Of a stretch of DNA of 22,125 nt, positions 6,281-14,038 are shown piece by piece. Positions within the stretch are counted from its first letter, which is position 1; each line of letters opens with the position of its first letter. Made by a program: the position numbers and the translations under genes. Origin of the DNA: RGIG6904 sp024680835 (GTDB lineage Bacteria > Bacillota > Clostridia > Lachnospirales > Lachnospiraceae). The DNA is taken from assembly GCA_024680835.1 (NCBI GenBank), contig JAILBP010000116.1, positions 1 through 22,125 on the forward strand, in the 5' to 3' direction. The notes beneath the pieces were generated by a model. The model ran no database searches, had not been told where the DNA came from, and saw only the letters and a program-made list of their open reading frames with translations.

Positions 6281-9238
6281 TTATTCTCCGTATAATTTCA
6301 TACCGAACTCTCTGCGCTTCTTTGTGATCTCCTCATCGATCTTGATAGAATAGTCGATGATGGTCTCACGCGTATCGTCTTTGTCATTGATGCACTTACG
6401 GACTGCATTTGCGATATGACGTCCCGTGTAATAACCGCCGGGAACTTCTCTGATACCTACCGTCTGTTCCCATTGGGCTCCCAGAACCTCAATGTCGTCC
6501 GCACTCCATGAAAGTTTCGAGAACGCATCCCTGTTGGCTGTGTTATATCGGGCCGAAGCGCCCAGAAGAGCCTCTATCTCGCGACCGAAACGAACCTGTG
6601 TATCGGCATCTGCCCACCACTTCATGAATTCCCATGAATTCTGTTTGATGGTCTCATTGTCTGTCTTCAGCATCATGGTAGCGTTTCCTGTGATGAAATC
6701 GCTCCTGTCGATATAGGTCTTTCCGTCTGTTCCTGTCTTCTCGGTACCCGGGATCAATGTGAAGTCCCAGAGTCCTCTTATCTCAGGCGCTGAAACCATC
6801 AGCGTGTTGTAGGTCGAGTATGAAGCAATACCTATGGGCATCTCTCCTGAACGGAAACGGCTTACAAAGTCGAAATAAACCGGTATTCCATAGTCATTAA
6901 AGTATCTTACGTAGTCATCAAATGCCTCAATGCCTGCCTCCGTGTCTACTGTTGTCTTTGACCCCTCTTCATTGTACATATCGCCGCCATATTGATACAG
7001 CAATGTAAAATACAATGAAAGATCCGGAGCATTGGAAGCGATGGACACCGTAGCGCCTGCGCTGGATGAGCTTCCACCGGCACTCGGGATACCGATCGAA
7101 AGGTTATTGCCCTGAATGGTAGGCAGCATTTCTATAAGCTCCTGCCATGTCTGTGGAATTTCTAGATCAAGCTCCTCCAGAATATCCTTGCGGTAGAACA
7201 TAACATTAAATGTCTGTTGCTCCGGAATGGCGTATATATGTCCGTCGAGTCCGTACTGCTCATATGAACTCGGAGAATAGTGCGAGAGCACCTCCTGATA
7301 ATCCGGGAACTCCGTGATATCCTGTGCCGCATTTCTCAAGGCATAGTTAACAGGCTGGTCGGCTCCCACCGAAAGAGCCACATCCGGACCACGTCCTGCA
7401 AGAACCGCACTCAGCAGTGCACCAGGATCTACGATCTCCACGTTGACTTTAACTCCCGTATCCGGAGTAAATCCGTCATCTATCATGGACTTAAGTATGG
7501 TACCCTGATCACGACCTGTCAGCACCCATACAGTAATGGCGTCTTTTGCCTCGCTGCCCTCGTAAACGTTACCTACAGAGTTGTAATCAACGAAGAAAGA
7601 TGCTCCGAAAGAGCTCATCTCATGCCATGCTGCAAGGAATGCATTGCTCTTCTTGACCTTAGGCTTAACATTGGTACCTGTGATCTCGATATAATCCACA
7701 TCCAGCTTGGTCTCGCTCAGCGTAAGGGCTGCCGTGCCCAGTGCTGTGATATTGTCCTTGAATGTAGTGAACTCCAGTGTTATCTTCTGCGGTTTGTTTA
7801 CAAAACGTTCAAGCTGCTGAGCTATAGTTTGCGCCGCAGCTATGCTGTCAGCCTTCTGACCGGTGACTTCCACCATGTCATCCACCAGCTTATACAAACG
7901 CTTCGACTCCAGATCCATAGCCTCGATGATCTCGGGATATGTTGTCTCTATATGATAGTCACGATACTGATCCGGAGTTGCTCCAGTGTATACCAGGATC
8001 CTTCTGTATATCTGGTTAAGTCTGAAGGTTGATGCCTCAAGATCCGAGAGGCGCTCACCGAGACGCCCCAGTGTTGCAGTCAGTCTGATGGTATGTTTAC
8101 CTTTGGAAAGGAATATGTCATACGGCTTGCCACTGTCGTCTGCCAGCTTCAGGAAATCCCAGTCATTATTGTAATCGAAAGAAACCTCTCTCAATTCCTC
8201 AAAAGGAACCTCGCCATCGATATATACGGTACGGTTCGACACATTACCTCTGGCGTAATTCTGACGGCCCTTAATCATAATGTTGTAACGGCCATCCTCG
8301 GGAACTTCAAACTCCCACTCAACCCACATACCGTTGCTTCTCCATGCCTCACCGCCCACATAGTTGAGCACTGTGGTAGTAACACTGCGAGGTGATGTGG
8401 TGGGTGACGAACGGTCATATTTCGCATAGAGCGAAGACTCCGAACGTTTTGTGGAATCCTCACCTTCAACTATAAGATCGAAATCCGAAACGTCGCTTGT
8501 CCCGCCTATATTTGCAAGATATTCATTATATGTAGGAATGTTTTCAACTCCGCGTAACTCCAGACGTCTTATGCCCAGGGGCTCATTCTCCGCTTCGAAA
8601 CTCAGAACGTTGTCGCCTTTTTCGAACCAGAAGAGATACGGATCCTGCACATATCCCATATCGTCTGCAAAATATGCGCTCTGCCAGTCGAAAATCTCCA
8701 CCTGTGTAGGACGGATCTCATTGCCCTGATTATCTACACGGACCGGACCGCCGTCTGTCCAGATACGGGTGAACTCAATGTTGCCTGCATCTTCAAAAGG
8801 CAATTCACCGTTGATCTTAACCGAACGCTCTGCCGCAACACCTCTGGAATCATCTGCAAGATACTCAAAGAACAGTCTGTAGAAACCTTCCTCAGGTATG
8901 TTCACATGCCAGCTCACAGTAGATCCGATTCCTGTGAAAAGAGCCTTCGGCTCTCCGTAGTAATTGTCGACAACTTTCACATCCCCTTCGCCCTCGTAGC
9001 TGTATAAATCTACAGGGATCGTTCCTGACGGAGTCTTGGACACATCGTGCGATTCAAGATATCCGTTGTATGTGCTGGTCCTCTCTACGCCTGCGACCTC
9101 TTTAGTAAGGTCTGTCCCATCGTATTTGGAATGGAAATTCTGTACCCCTCTATGGGATAGAATAACCAGCACAAGTATCAGCACCAGTATTACAGCTACA
9201 GTAATGATCACATTTTTGTTTTTCTTTAACCAGTACAT
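6281..9238 (-). CDS. Very large membrane-anchored extracellular solute-binding protein with N-terminal carbohydrate-binding-like domains
   Basis: At 985 residues this is more than twice the usual 420-480 of CUT1 binding proteins. It opens with KKNKNVIITVAVILVLILVL, a helix with no lipobox, so it is probably held by an uncleaved membrane anchor. Residues about 55-230 and 250-415 look like two beta-sandwich carbohydrate-binding-type modules: each has a phrase of the kind VNIPEEGFYRLFFEY or FEVPEDGRYNIMIKG and ends in a ligand-type strand (VLSFEAENEPLGIRRLELRG; KHTIRLTATLGRLG). A helical linker follows to about 560. From about 566 to 985 it is a family 1 binding protein (GVKVNVEIVDPGALLSAVLA, GLDGHIYAIPEQQTFNVMFY, IPQTWQELIEMLPTI, SWEFMKWWADADTQVRFGRE). 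The ATG has CGGAGG 5 bases upstream. It probably captures xylo-oligosaccharides released by the xylanase encoded just before it (inference). Confidence 0.88.
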   Translation of the reverse strand: MYWLKKNKNVIITVAVILVLILVLVILSHRGVQNFHSKYDGTDLTKEVAGVERTSTYNGYLESHDVSKTPSGTIPVDLYSYEGEGDVKVVDNYYGEPKALFTGIGSTVSWHVNIPEEGFYRLFFEYLADDSRGVAAERSVKINGELPFEDAGNIEFTRIWTDGGPVRVDNQGNEIRPTQVEIFDWQSAYFADDMGYVQDPYLFWFEKGDNVLSFEAENEPLGIRRLELRGVENIPTYNEYLANIGGTSDVSDFDLIVEGEDSTKRSESSLYAKYDRSSPTTSPRSVTTTVLNYVGGEAWRSNGMWVEWEFEVPEDGRYNIMIKGRQNYARGNVSNRTVYIDGEVPFEELREVSFDYNNDWDFLKLADDSGKPYDIFLSKGKHTIRLTATLGRLGERLSDLEASTFRLNQIYRRILVYTGATPDQYRDYHIETTYPEIIEAMDLESKRLYKLVDDMVEVTGQKADSIAAAQTIAQQLERFVNKPQKITLEFTTFKDNITALGTAALTLSETKLDVDYIEITGTNVKPKVKKSNAFLAAWHEMSSFGASFFVDYNSVGNVYEGSEAKDAITVWVLTGRDQGTILKSMIDDGFTPDTGVKVNVEIVDPGALLSAVLAGRGPDVALSVGADQPVNYALRNAAQDITEFPDYQEVLSHYSPSSYEQYGLDGHIYAIPEQQTFNVMFYRKDILEELDLEIPQTWQELIEMLPTIQGNNLSIGIPSAGGSSSSAGATVSIASNAPDLSLYFTLLYQYGGDMYNEEGSKTTVDTEAGIEAFDDYVRYFNDYGIPVYFDFVSRFRSGEMPIGIASYSTYNTLMVSAPEIRGLWDFTLIPGTEKTGTDGKTYIDRSDFITGNATMMLKTDNETIKQNSWEFMKWWADADTQVRFGREIEALLGASARYNTANRDAFSKLSWSADDIEVLGAQWEQTVGIREVPGGYYTGRHIANAVRKCINDKDDTRETIIDYSIKIDEEITKKRREFGMKLYGE

Positions 9239-9256
9239 CCTATCCTCCGAAATACT

Positions 9257-9269
9257 GCGTCACCGACGC
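9257..9269 (-). other. short hairpin after the xylanase stop codon
   Basis: GCGTC-ACC-GACGC forms a perfect 5-bp stem with a 3-nt loop in the 37-base gap between the GH10 and solute-binding-protein genes. No U-run follows on the minus strand and the next ribosome site is close, so it looks like an mRNA-processing or stability hairpin rather than a full terminator. Confidence 0.35.
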
Positions 9270-9275
9270 TTTATT

Positions 9276-10763
9276 TTAGTTCTGCCCAGCAAAAACATAG
9301 AAGCTGGGTTTCGGTTCATATTTATCGTCAAAGAGCAGTGGGCACTGCGGGTGTGCTCCGTCGGCTCCCCCGCCAACATTCGAGCTGAACTGAAGCCATG
9401 AATAATGATCCACGGTACCCCAGAACGTAATACCCGATACAACAGGCTCTTTGTCGGTTTCTGCACTCTGTATCGCAAAGCGTATCATATTGTAACGCTT
9501 GCGCTGTTTTTCATACTCCGTAACTTTTGACTCGTCACTACCATCGTAATCATCGCTGGCACGCAGATCCAACTCCGTGAACTGTACCTTGCCTACGATG
9601 TCCGAATAGCTTTGTATGCTGTTCTGGATATCGGTAGCCGACGGGTTATCCATAGAGTAGTGCCCCTGCATACCCATAGCACTGATCCTGGTGCCCTCTC
9701 CCGGAGCGCCCTCCTCAGCCTTAATGCTCTTAAGCAGTTCTATAATGCCGTTTCGTTTATTGATCTGGCATTCATTGTAGTCGTTGTAGTACAATTCAAG
9801 ATCTTCCGGCGCGTATTTATTGGCATATTTGAAAGCATTGATGATGTATTCATTGCTCTGGTAAACATGCCACCAGCTTGAATTGCTGCCGTGGGTGTCA
9901 TTGCTGAGCGGTTCATCCGGCCTCTCGGCATCTGATCTGTAGGTGCCGGTAGAATCACTGACTGCCTCATTCACCACATCCCAGCCGTAGAAAAGACCCT
10001 TGTATTTGCTGTCCTCTCCCGTGTAGTACGTAAGAACCGTTCTGATGTACCACTCCAGCCGTTTATTCATCACTTCCGGAGTCACATAAGGTTTTTCTTT
10101 GTCATAGTCCTCATGGAAAAACCATTCCGGTGTCTGTGAATGCCATACCAGAACATGTCCTCTCACCACCAAGCTTTTTTCCGGATGCTCTTCATTCCAT
10201 GCCAGTATCTTGTCAAGAATCTTATCCGCTCTGGAATGATCGAGTTTCGGGACTTTGATCTCCTCTCCGTCAAGCTCATCCGTATATGTACCCGGGCACC
10301 TGCTGTTGCTGTACCCAACAAGTGCGTCAGGTTTTAATTCATTGCCCAGTGTAACAGCCTCAAAATGTGTTGTAATGATATTCCAGACACCCGGATCGTC
10401 CGCCTCAAAACCTGTCACGGCACATCCTGCAAACGCTCCGAGAGATTCTCTCATGGAATCTCTCAAAACAGGCACCTGATCCTGAGTCTGATCGTCCGAC
10501 GCATTCGAAGTCTCATCTTCCTCTCCCTCGGAAACATCATCCACTTCTGCAACTTCATCTTCCACATCCTGCAAAGATGAACTGTCGTCAGACCCGGCAT
10601 CCGTCACGACATCAGATTTTTCATCCGATACCACGCCCGGCGCTGTCTCTCCTCCGGTGCTTTCCGCTCCCCCGCTTCCGCAACCGGCCATCATAGCACA
10701 GGCAACTGCAACCACAACGGAATAAATTTTTATTTTTGATTTATTTATACACAAAAATTTCAT
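9276..10763 (-). CDS. GH10 endo-1,4-beta-xylanase, surface lipoprotein
   Basis: The 495-residue protein starts with a lipoprotein signal (basic MKFLCINKSKIK, a hydrophobic core, then MMAGC with lipid Cys28), followed by an acidic, Ser/Asp/Glu-rich linker (about 34-98) and one GH10 barrel (about 100-495). GH10 landmarks are GNELKPDALVGYS, RGHVLVWHSQTPEWFF, WDVVNEAVSD with acid/base Glu266, VQFTELDLRAS with nucleophile Glu397, and GITFWGTVDHYSW. No carbohydrate-binding module is attached. It is the first gene of the transporter operon and should act on xylan at the outer face of the membrane, feeding the binding protein. The start is unusual: no Shine-Dalgarno precedes the ATG, and TATAAT lies only six bases upstream, so the mRNA may be leaderless. 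No better in-frame start exists before the signal peptide core. Confidence 0.97.
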   Translation of the reverse strand: MKFLCINKSKIKIYSVVVAVACAMMAGCGSGGAESTGGETAPGVVSDEKSDVVTDAGSDDSSSLQDVEDEVAEVDDVSEGEEDETSNASDDQTQDQVPVLRDSMRESLGAFAGCAVTGFEADDPGVWNIITTHFEAVTLGNELKPDALVGYSNSRCPGTYTDELDGEEIKVPKLDHSRADKILDKILAWNEEHPEKSLVVRGHVLVWHSQTPEWFFHEDYDKEKPYVTPEVMNKRLEWYIRTVLTYYTGEDSKYKGLFYGWDVVNEAVSDSTGTYRSDAERPDEPLSNDTHGSNSSWWHVYQSNEYIINAFKYANKYAPEDLELYYNDYNECQINKRNGIIELLKSIKAEEGAPGEGTRISAMGMQGHYSMDNPSATDIQNSIQSYSDIVGKVQFTELDLRASDDYDGSDESKVTEYEKQRKRYNMIRFAIQSAETDKEPVVSGITFWGTVDHYSWLQFSSNVGGGADGAHPQCPLLFDDKYEPKPSFYVFAGQN

Positions 10764-10769
10764 AGATTG

Positions 10770-10775
10770 ATTATA
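10770..10775 (-). promoter_or_regulatory. candidate -10 box of the xylanase-transporter operon
   Basis: Minus-strand TATAAT stands six bases before the GH10 ATG. The matching -35 position (AGCGAG at a 16-base spacer) is poor, which fits an activator-dependent promoter with the upstream repeat pair. A weaker alternative is TTGACG (10812-10817) with an 18-base spacer to TAAAGT. The first choice predicts transcription starting at or next to the ATG. Confidence 0.5.
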
Positions 10776-10796
10776 ATTCGTACATACTTTACTCGC

Positions 10797-10831
10797 TCAT
10801 CATTTTTTGCGTCAAGATTCTCATTAATTGC
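10797..10831 (-). promoter_or_regulatory. paired direct repeats, candidate activator site for the xylanase operon
   Basis: On the minus strand GCAATTAATGA (10831-10821) is followed exactly 21 bases later by GCAAAAAATGA (10810-10800). The same motif pair with the same 21-base period occurs at 15840-15873. The proximal copy begins 35 bases before the TATAAT at 10775, against 36 bases in the divergent region. Two-turn direct repeats upstream of weak -35 boxes are typical of AraC/XylS-family activators; the regulator itself is not in this window. Confidence 0.6.
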
Positions 10832-10938
10832 TTTTTTTATGGATTTTGTTGATTCCGTACGATTATTGCCGGAAGTTTTTGTGCATTATTACCACATTTG
10901 TTCTGTTTTTTCATTCTAATTAAAGAGAAAAATGGTAA

Positions 10939-13770
10939 CTATTCACAGCCTCTCCTGCTCTCGTCGGGTCCCAAATATGAAACCGACCCGGCTTTCTCAT
11001 CCCTGTAGACCATTATGCGTTCCAGCATATTTTCGGGATCCGTGCCGTAAACCCTGATGCGGTTCAGACCGGCTTTCAGGTGGATCCTGTCTTCGACGCA
11101 ATGTACATGACTCAAGACTCCTGCGCCCCAGTCGCCGCTCTCTCCCGCTCTGAATCTCTCGTCCAGGACACAGACGCTCTTCTCCTTTTCTCCGTTTACG
11201 GAGAATACAAGTCTGATGCGCCGTCCCTCTATCCAGGGATTGCAGGCCAGCAGCTGGAAGCGTACCGTGTACTCTCCCTCCCCGCCCGTCTCAAAAGCAT
11301 AATCCGCATAAGGAGCGCCATTCACATCTGGATAATATACCGTCACCGGATACAATCCGACGGCGTCTTCCCTGCGACCAAGAGCTTCATATATCTTAAG
11401 TTCCGCTCCATCACCGGGGGTGATGCTCTCGTAATGGGCAGCGTCCATTATCACACGGCCGTCTCTCTCTTCAAATATGCCTGCTGCCGCCCCGGTCATC
11501 TCAGGAGCCTTTATCGCAAATTCCGCACAGCCGCCTTCATATTTGAGAGATATCTTTCCTTCTGCTCCTGCGGCAGCCCTCTTGTCAACCTCTATCCTGA
11601 TGAAGATGAGAGGTTTTTTTGCGGAAAGCGTTCCGTAATACCTGTCCGCCTTTATCCAGTCCGAATCCGCATTCAAACTGAAATCAACAGACTCATCGCC
11701 GCACAGAGCCGCGAAAATATAGGTTACTGCGGTTTCTTCACTCTCCTCCTCATAGGTATTGATACGAAGAGTTTTTTTGGTCCAGTCCTGTCCACGGGTT
11801 GCCGCCTTTTCTCCGCAGCAGCCTGCCACAAGGGCTTTTCCCCTCACAGGTCTCACCGTGCACTGTACCGGATTTGAGCTCTCTTCGGAATTCCAGTTTT
11901 TGAAACCGATATGATATGCGTCGGCCAGACCCTCCCACTTGCCGCCGGCTTTGGTATTAAACCGCTCTCTCAATTTATCGTCGCGATCCAGGGCCTTGCC
12001 TACCTTGTCGCTGTACCGGTCGCAGGCCACAGATCCCAGACCTGCCAGATAATGATTGTACGCGGTATATATCCACATCTGAATGAGATTTATACCGGCC
12101 AGCAGGTTATATCCCAACAACTCGTAAAGAGCTGTCGAATACCTTGCAGGACATTTTTTCTTTATGTCCTTATACTCTTTTTCGAGTTTTTCGCACTCCC
12201 GCAAGAGCCTGTAGGACTCGAAATCAGCCTGAAGATGGTACACATTCTCACCCATGTGCTCCGGTCTTCTGTTGTGTATTATGCGTTGTGCCTCCATGCA
12301 CAGGGATGCAAGCCTGCGGATGGTCTTGTTATCGAAAGCAGCTCCGAACTGTCTCTTAAGCCATTTTTTCAAATAAACAGCGGTATCCTCATCCTTCCAT
12401 TTATCGTAATCATACGCCAGATCCAGAAAATATGACAGCGGAAGCTCCTGAAGACCAAGATCGCCCACATTCACTATCCACAGACGTCTTATACCGTATT
12501 CATAGGCAGTGGTCATCTGCTGTTTTACCACCGGAAGGTATGTTGAGTTGATCCACTCATAGGATACCGGACTTCCGTGATAATCAAAATGATAGTACAT
12601 GCCGAAGCCGCCGGGATGTTTTCTCATCTCCTCATCCGGAAGGCTGCGCAGATATCCGTGATTGTCATCGCAGAGCATCAGGATCACATCCTCCAGCTCA
12701 GCGCAACCTTCTTTCAACCCCGGTGTATTCTCATCACCGTAATAATATGCCTCTACTTCCTTATATAGTGCCAGCATCAGCGGAACCGATGCCGCTTCGC
12801 CGACTTCCTCGGAGATAAGCTGTCTCTGGGTTCTCAAGACATCCCTCAGAAGGTCGATGTTGTCCTTTAATGTGGCATTATCTCCCAAAATGGTGGAATC
12901 ACGTTCTCCTCTCATGCCCACCGTGATAACGTTCTCGAATTTGCCGCTCCTCTTTAGACCGTCACGCCAGAATCTGGTGATGCCCTCCCTGTTGCTTAAG
13001 AAACTCCACGCATCTCCGTATATGGACTCCGGTCCTCTGAGCTGACTGTACTCCTCACCGTGGCGCAGGCAGGGTTCATGGTGTGAAAGACCCATTACAA
13101 CTCCCAGCTCGTCCGCCAGCTCAGCGTTTTTTAATCCGGGTCCGTCATTTGAAAAACATGACGACCACATCGCCGGCCAGAGATAATTGCCCTTAAGTCG
13201 CAACAACAGCTCAAACACTCCCTCGTACATCTCCGAAGTGAATCCTCCGAAATGCTGTCTGCTCCAGTTTCCGAAAGCGGGCCATTCGTCATTTATAAAG
13301 AAACCTCTGAATTCAACGGAGGGTTCATGTGATACAAATGTATCCTTATCTTCTATAATAAAAGAATCAAGTTTTCCGGGTTTGAGATCCGACCAGTTCA
13401 CAAATGGCGACACACCGAGCAACTCCGACAGATGGAAAAGACCGTATATGGTGCCCCTCTTGTCACTGCCTGCTATCAGTAAAAGCCCATCACTCACCGG
13501 ATAGAAGCCGTAAACCTCCCTCTTGCCTGTAACTTCCGAGAGATCCACACTGTATTTTGCCAGAAGCTCATCCAAAATCTGCGACTTTCCGGCAATACCG
13601 TAGACAACTGACATTCCTTTATCGACCGCATCCGCGCTGTCCGAAGCCTCCGGATACGAACCGAAGACCAGCTCCATATCTTTTCTGACTTTATCCGCTA
13701 TCTTCACTATACCGGAAGGACAGCTCTCATCATGAACAAAACATGGAAGATTTTCCTTTGTAAACCTCAT
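10939..13770 (-). CDS. GH115 xylan alpha-1,2-glucuronidase, cytoplasmic
   Basis: I place the start at ATG 13770 (MRFTKENLPCFV, 943 residues) because AGGGGG lies 6 bases upstream; the frame extends to 13833 without a ribosome site and runs into the repeat element. GH115 signatures are FRGFFINDEWPAFGNWS (about 155-170), LKGNYLWPAMWSSCF, GLSHHEPCLRHGEEY, VGMRGERD, LCDDNHGYLRSLP, YYHFDYHGSPVSYEWINSTY and LWIVNVGDLGLQELPLSYFL. The C-terminal 350 residues contain beta-rich accessory domains. There is no signal peptide, so it should act in the cytoplasm, removing (4-O-methyl)glucuronic acid from imported xylo-oligosaccharides. It lies downstream of the SGNH esterase, separated by the inverted-repeat element, and upstream of the xylanase operon. 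The divergent glucuronate isomerase gene fits its product. Confidence 0.95.
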   Translation of the reverse strand: MRFTKENLPCFVHDESCPSGIVKIADKVRKDMELVFGSYPEASDSADAVDKGMSVVYGIAGKSQILDELLAKYSVDLSEVTGKREVYGFYPVSDGLLLIAGSDKRGTIYGLFHLSELLGVSPFVNWSDLKPGKLDSFIIEDKDTFVSHEPSVEFRGFFINDEWPAFGNWSRQHFGGFTSEMYEGVFELLLRLKGNYLWPAMWSSCFSNDGPGLKNAELADELGVVMGLSHHEPCLRHGEEYSQLRGPESIYGDAWSFLSNREGITRFWRDGLKRSGKFENVITVGMRGERDSTILGDNATLKDNIDLLRDVLRTQRQLISEEVGEAASVPLMLALYKEVEAYYYGDENTPGLKEGCAELEDVILMLCDDNHGYLRSLPDEEMRKHPGGFGMYYHFDYHGSPVSYEWINSTYLPVVKQQMTTAYEYGIRRLWIVNVGDLGLQELPLSYFLDLAYDYDKWKDEDTAVYLKKWLKRQFGAAFDNKTIRRLASLCMEAQRIIHNRRPEHMGENVYHLQADFESYRLLRECEKLEKEYKDIKKKCPARYSTALYELLGYNLLAGINLIQMWIYTAYNHYLAGLGSVACDRYSDKVGKALDRDDKLRERFNTKAGGKWEGLADAYHIGFKNWNSEESSNPVQCTVRPVRGKALVAGCCGEKAATRGQDWTKKTLRINTYEEESEETAVTYIFAALCGDESVDFSLNADSDWIKADRYYGTLSAKKPLIFIRIEVDKRAAAGAEGKISLKYEGGCAEFAIKAPEMTGAAAGIFEERDGRVIMDAAHYESITPGDGAELKIYEALGRREDAVGLYPVTVYYPDVNGAPYADYAFETGGEGEYTVRFQLLACNPWIEGRRIRLVFSVNGEKEKSVCVLDERFRAGESGDWGAGVLSHVHCVEDRIHLKAGLNRIRVYGTDPENMLERIMVYRDEKAGSVSYLGPDESRRGCE

Positions 13771-13776
13771 ATCAAA

Positions 13777-13782
13777 CCCCCT
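13777..13782 (-). promoter_or_regulatory. ribosome binding site deciding the GH115 start
   Basis: Minus-strand AGGGGG lies 6 bases before the ATG at 13770 and is the only good site near the N-terminus, ruling against the longer frame starting at 13833. Confidence 0.75.
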
Positions 13783-13807
13783 GATAATATGTAATGTCAC
13801 TACCTCA

Positions 13808-14037
13808 GTGTTGCTATTCACAGTCGATATCATGTGGTATACAGGCTGCCAGCTTGCTGAGAAGCCTGTATACTACATGATATCGACTGGAATCAGTCAC
13901 TCTGCCTTCATGACACGGGCAGTCGCGATAGCGACAGTAGAGTCTCGTGCATAAGATTCTGCCAGCTTGCTGAGCAGAATCTTGTGCATGTACGCGTGCC
14001 CGCGGAATGATGGCAGAGTGACTGTGAATAGTAACAC
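13808..14037. repeat. branched inverted-repeat element, about 230 bp, between SGNH esterase and GH115
   Basis: The ends pair: 13808-13825 with 14020-14037 (18 bp, one G-T pair). Inside are arm A, 13821-13847 with 13863-13889 (27 bp, one G-T pair), and arm B, 13894-13906 with 14012-14024 (13 bp perfect), continuing through 13908-13911/14007-14010 and 13916-13921/13997-14002 to a tip stem 13948-13962/13974-13988 (15 bp, one T-G pair). Arm B also has a side hairpin GTCGC-GATA-GCGAC at 13922-13935. Both arms end in the same 14-nt tip, GCCAGCTTGCTGAG. CAGTC/GACTG alternates at all arm bases, allowing alternative pairings. It abuts the esterase stop codon. It could be a REP/BIME- or MITE-like dispersed repeat, or a structured RNA in the esterase-GH115 transcript. 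No transposase or coding frame is present. Confidence 0.85.
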
Positions 14038-14038
14038 C

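Larger units (their letters stand above)
10764..10938. other. intergenic region between GH115 and the xylanase operon
   Basis: The AT-rich 175-base gap holds the repeat pair and -10 box listed separately. After the GH115 stop I see only weak AT-rich complementarity and no clear stem with a U-run, so read-through from GH115 into the xylanase operon cannot be excluded. Confidence 0.5.

Noticed and set aside
7280..8032. Plus-strand open frame of 250 codons
   Set aside because: Antisense to the solute-binding protein, whose motifs and ribosome site are strong; composition is that of a shadow.
11080..11877. Plus-strand open frame of 265 codons inside GH115
   Set aside because: Antisense to conserved GH115 coding sequence, no promoter or ribosome site.
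13771..13833. N-terminal extension of GH115 (21 extra codons)
   Set aside because: No ribosome site, overlaps the inverted-repeat element, and AGGGGG clearly marks the ATG at 13770.
13808..14037. CRISPR array or insertion sequence
   Set aside because: There are only two copies of the shared 14-nt tip, in mirror-structured arms rather than regular spacers, and no transposase frame inside.
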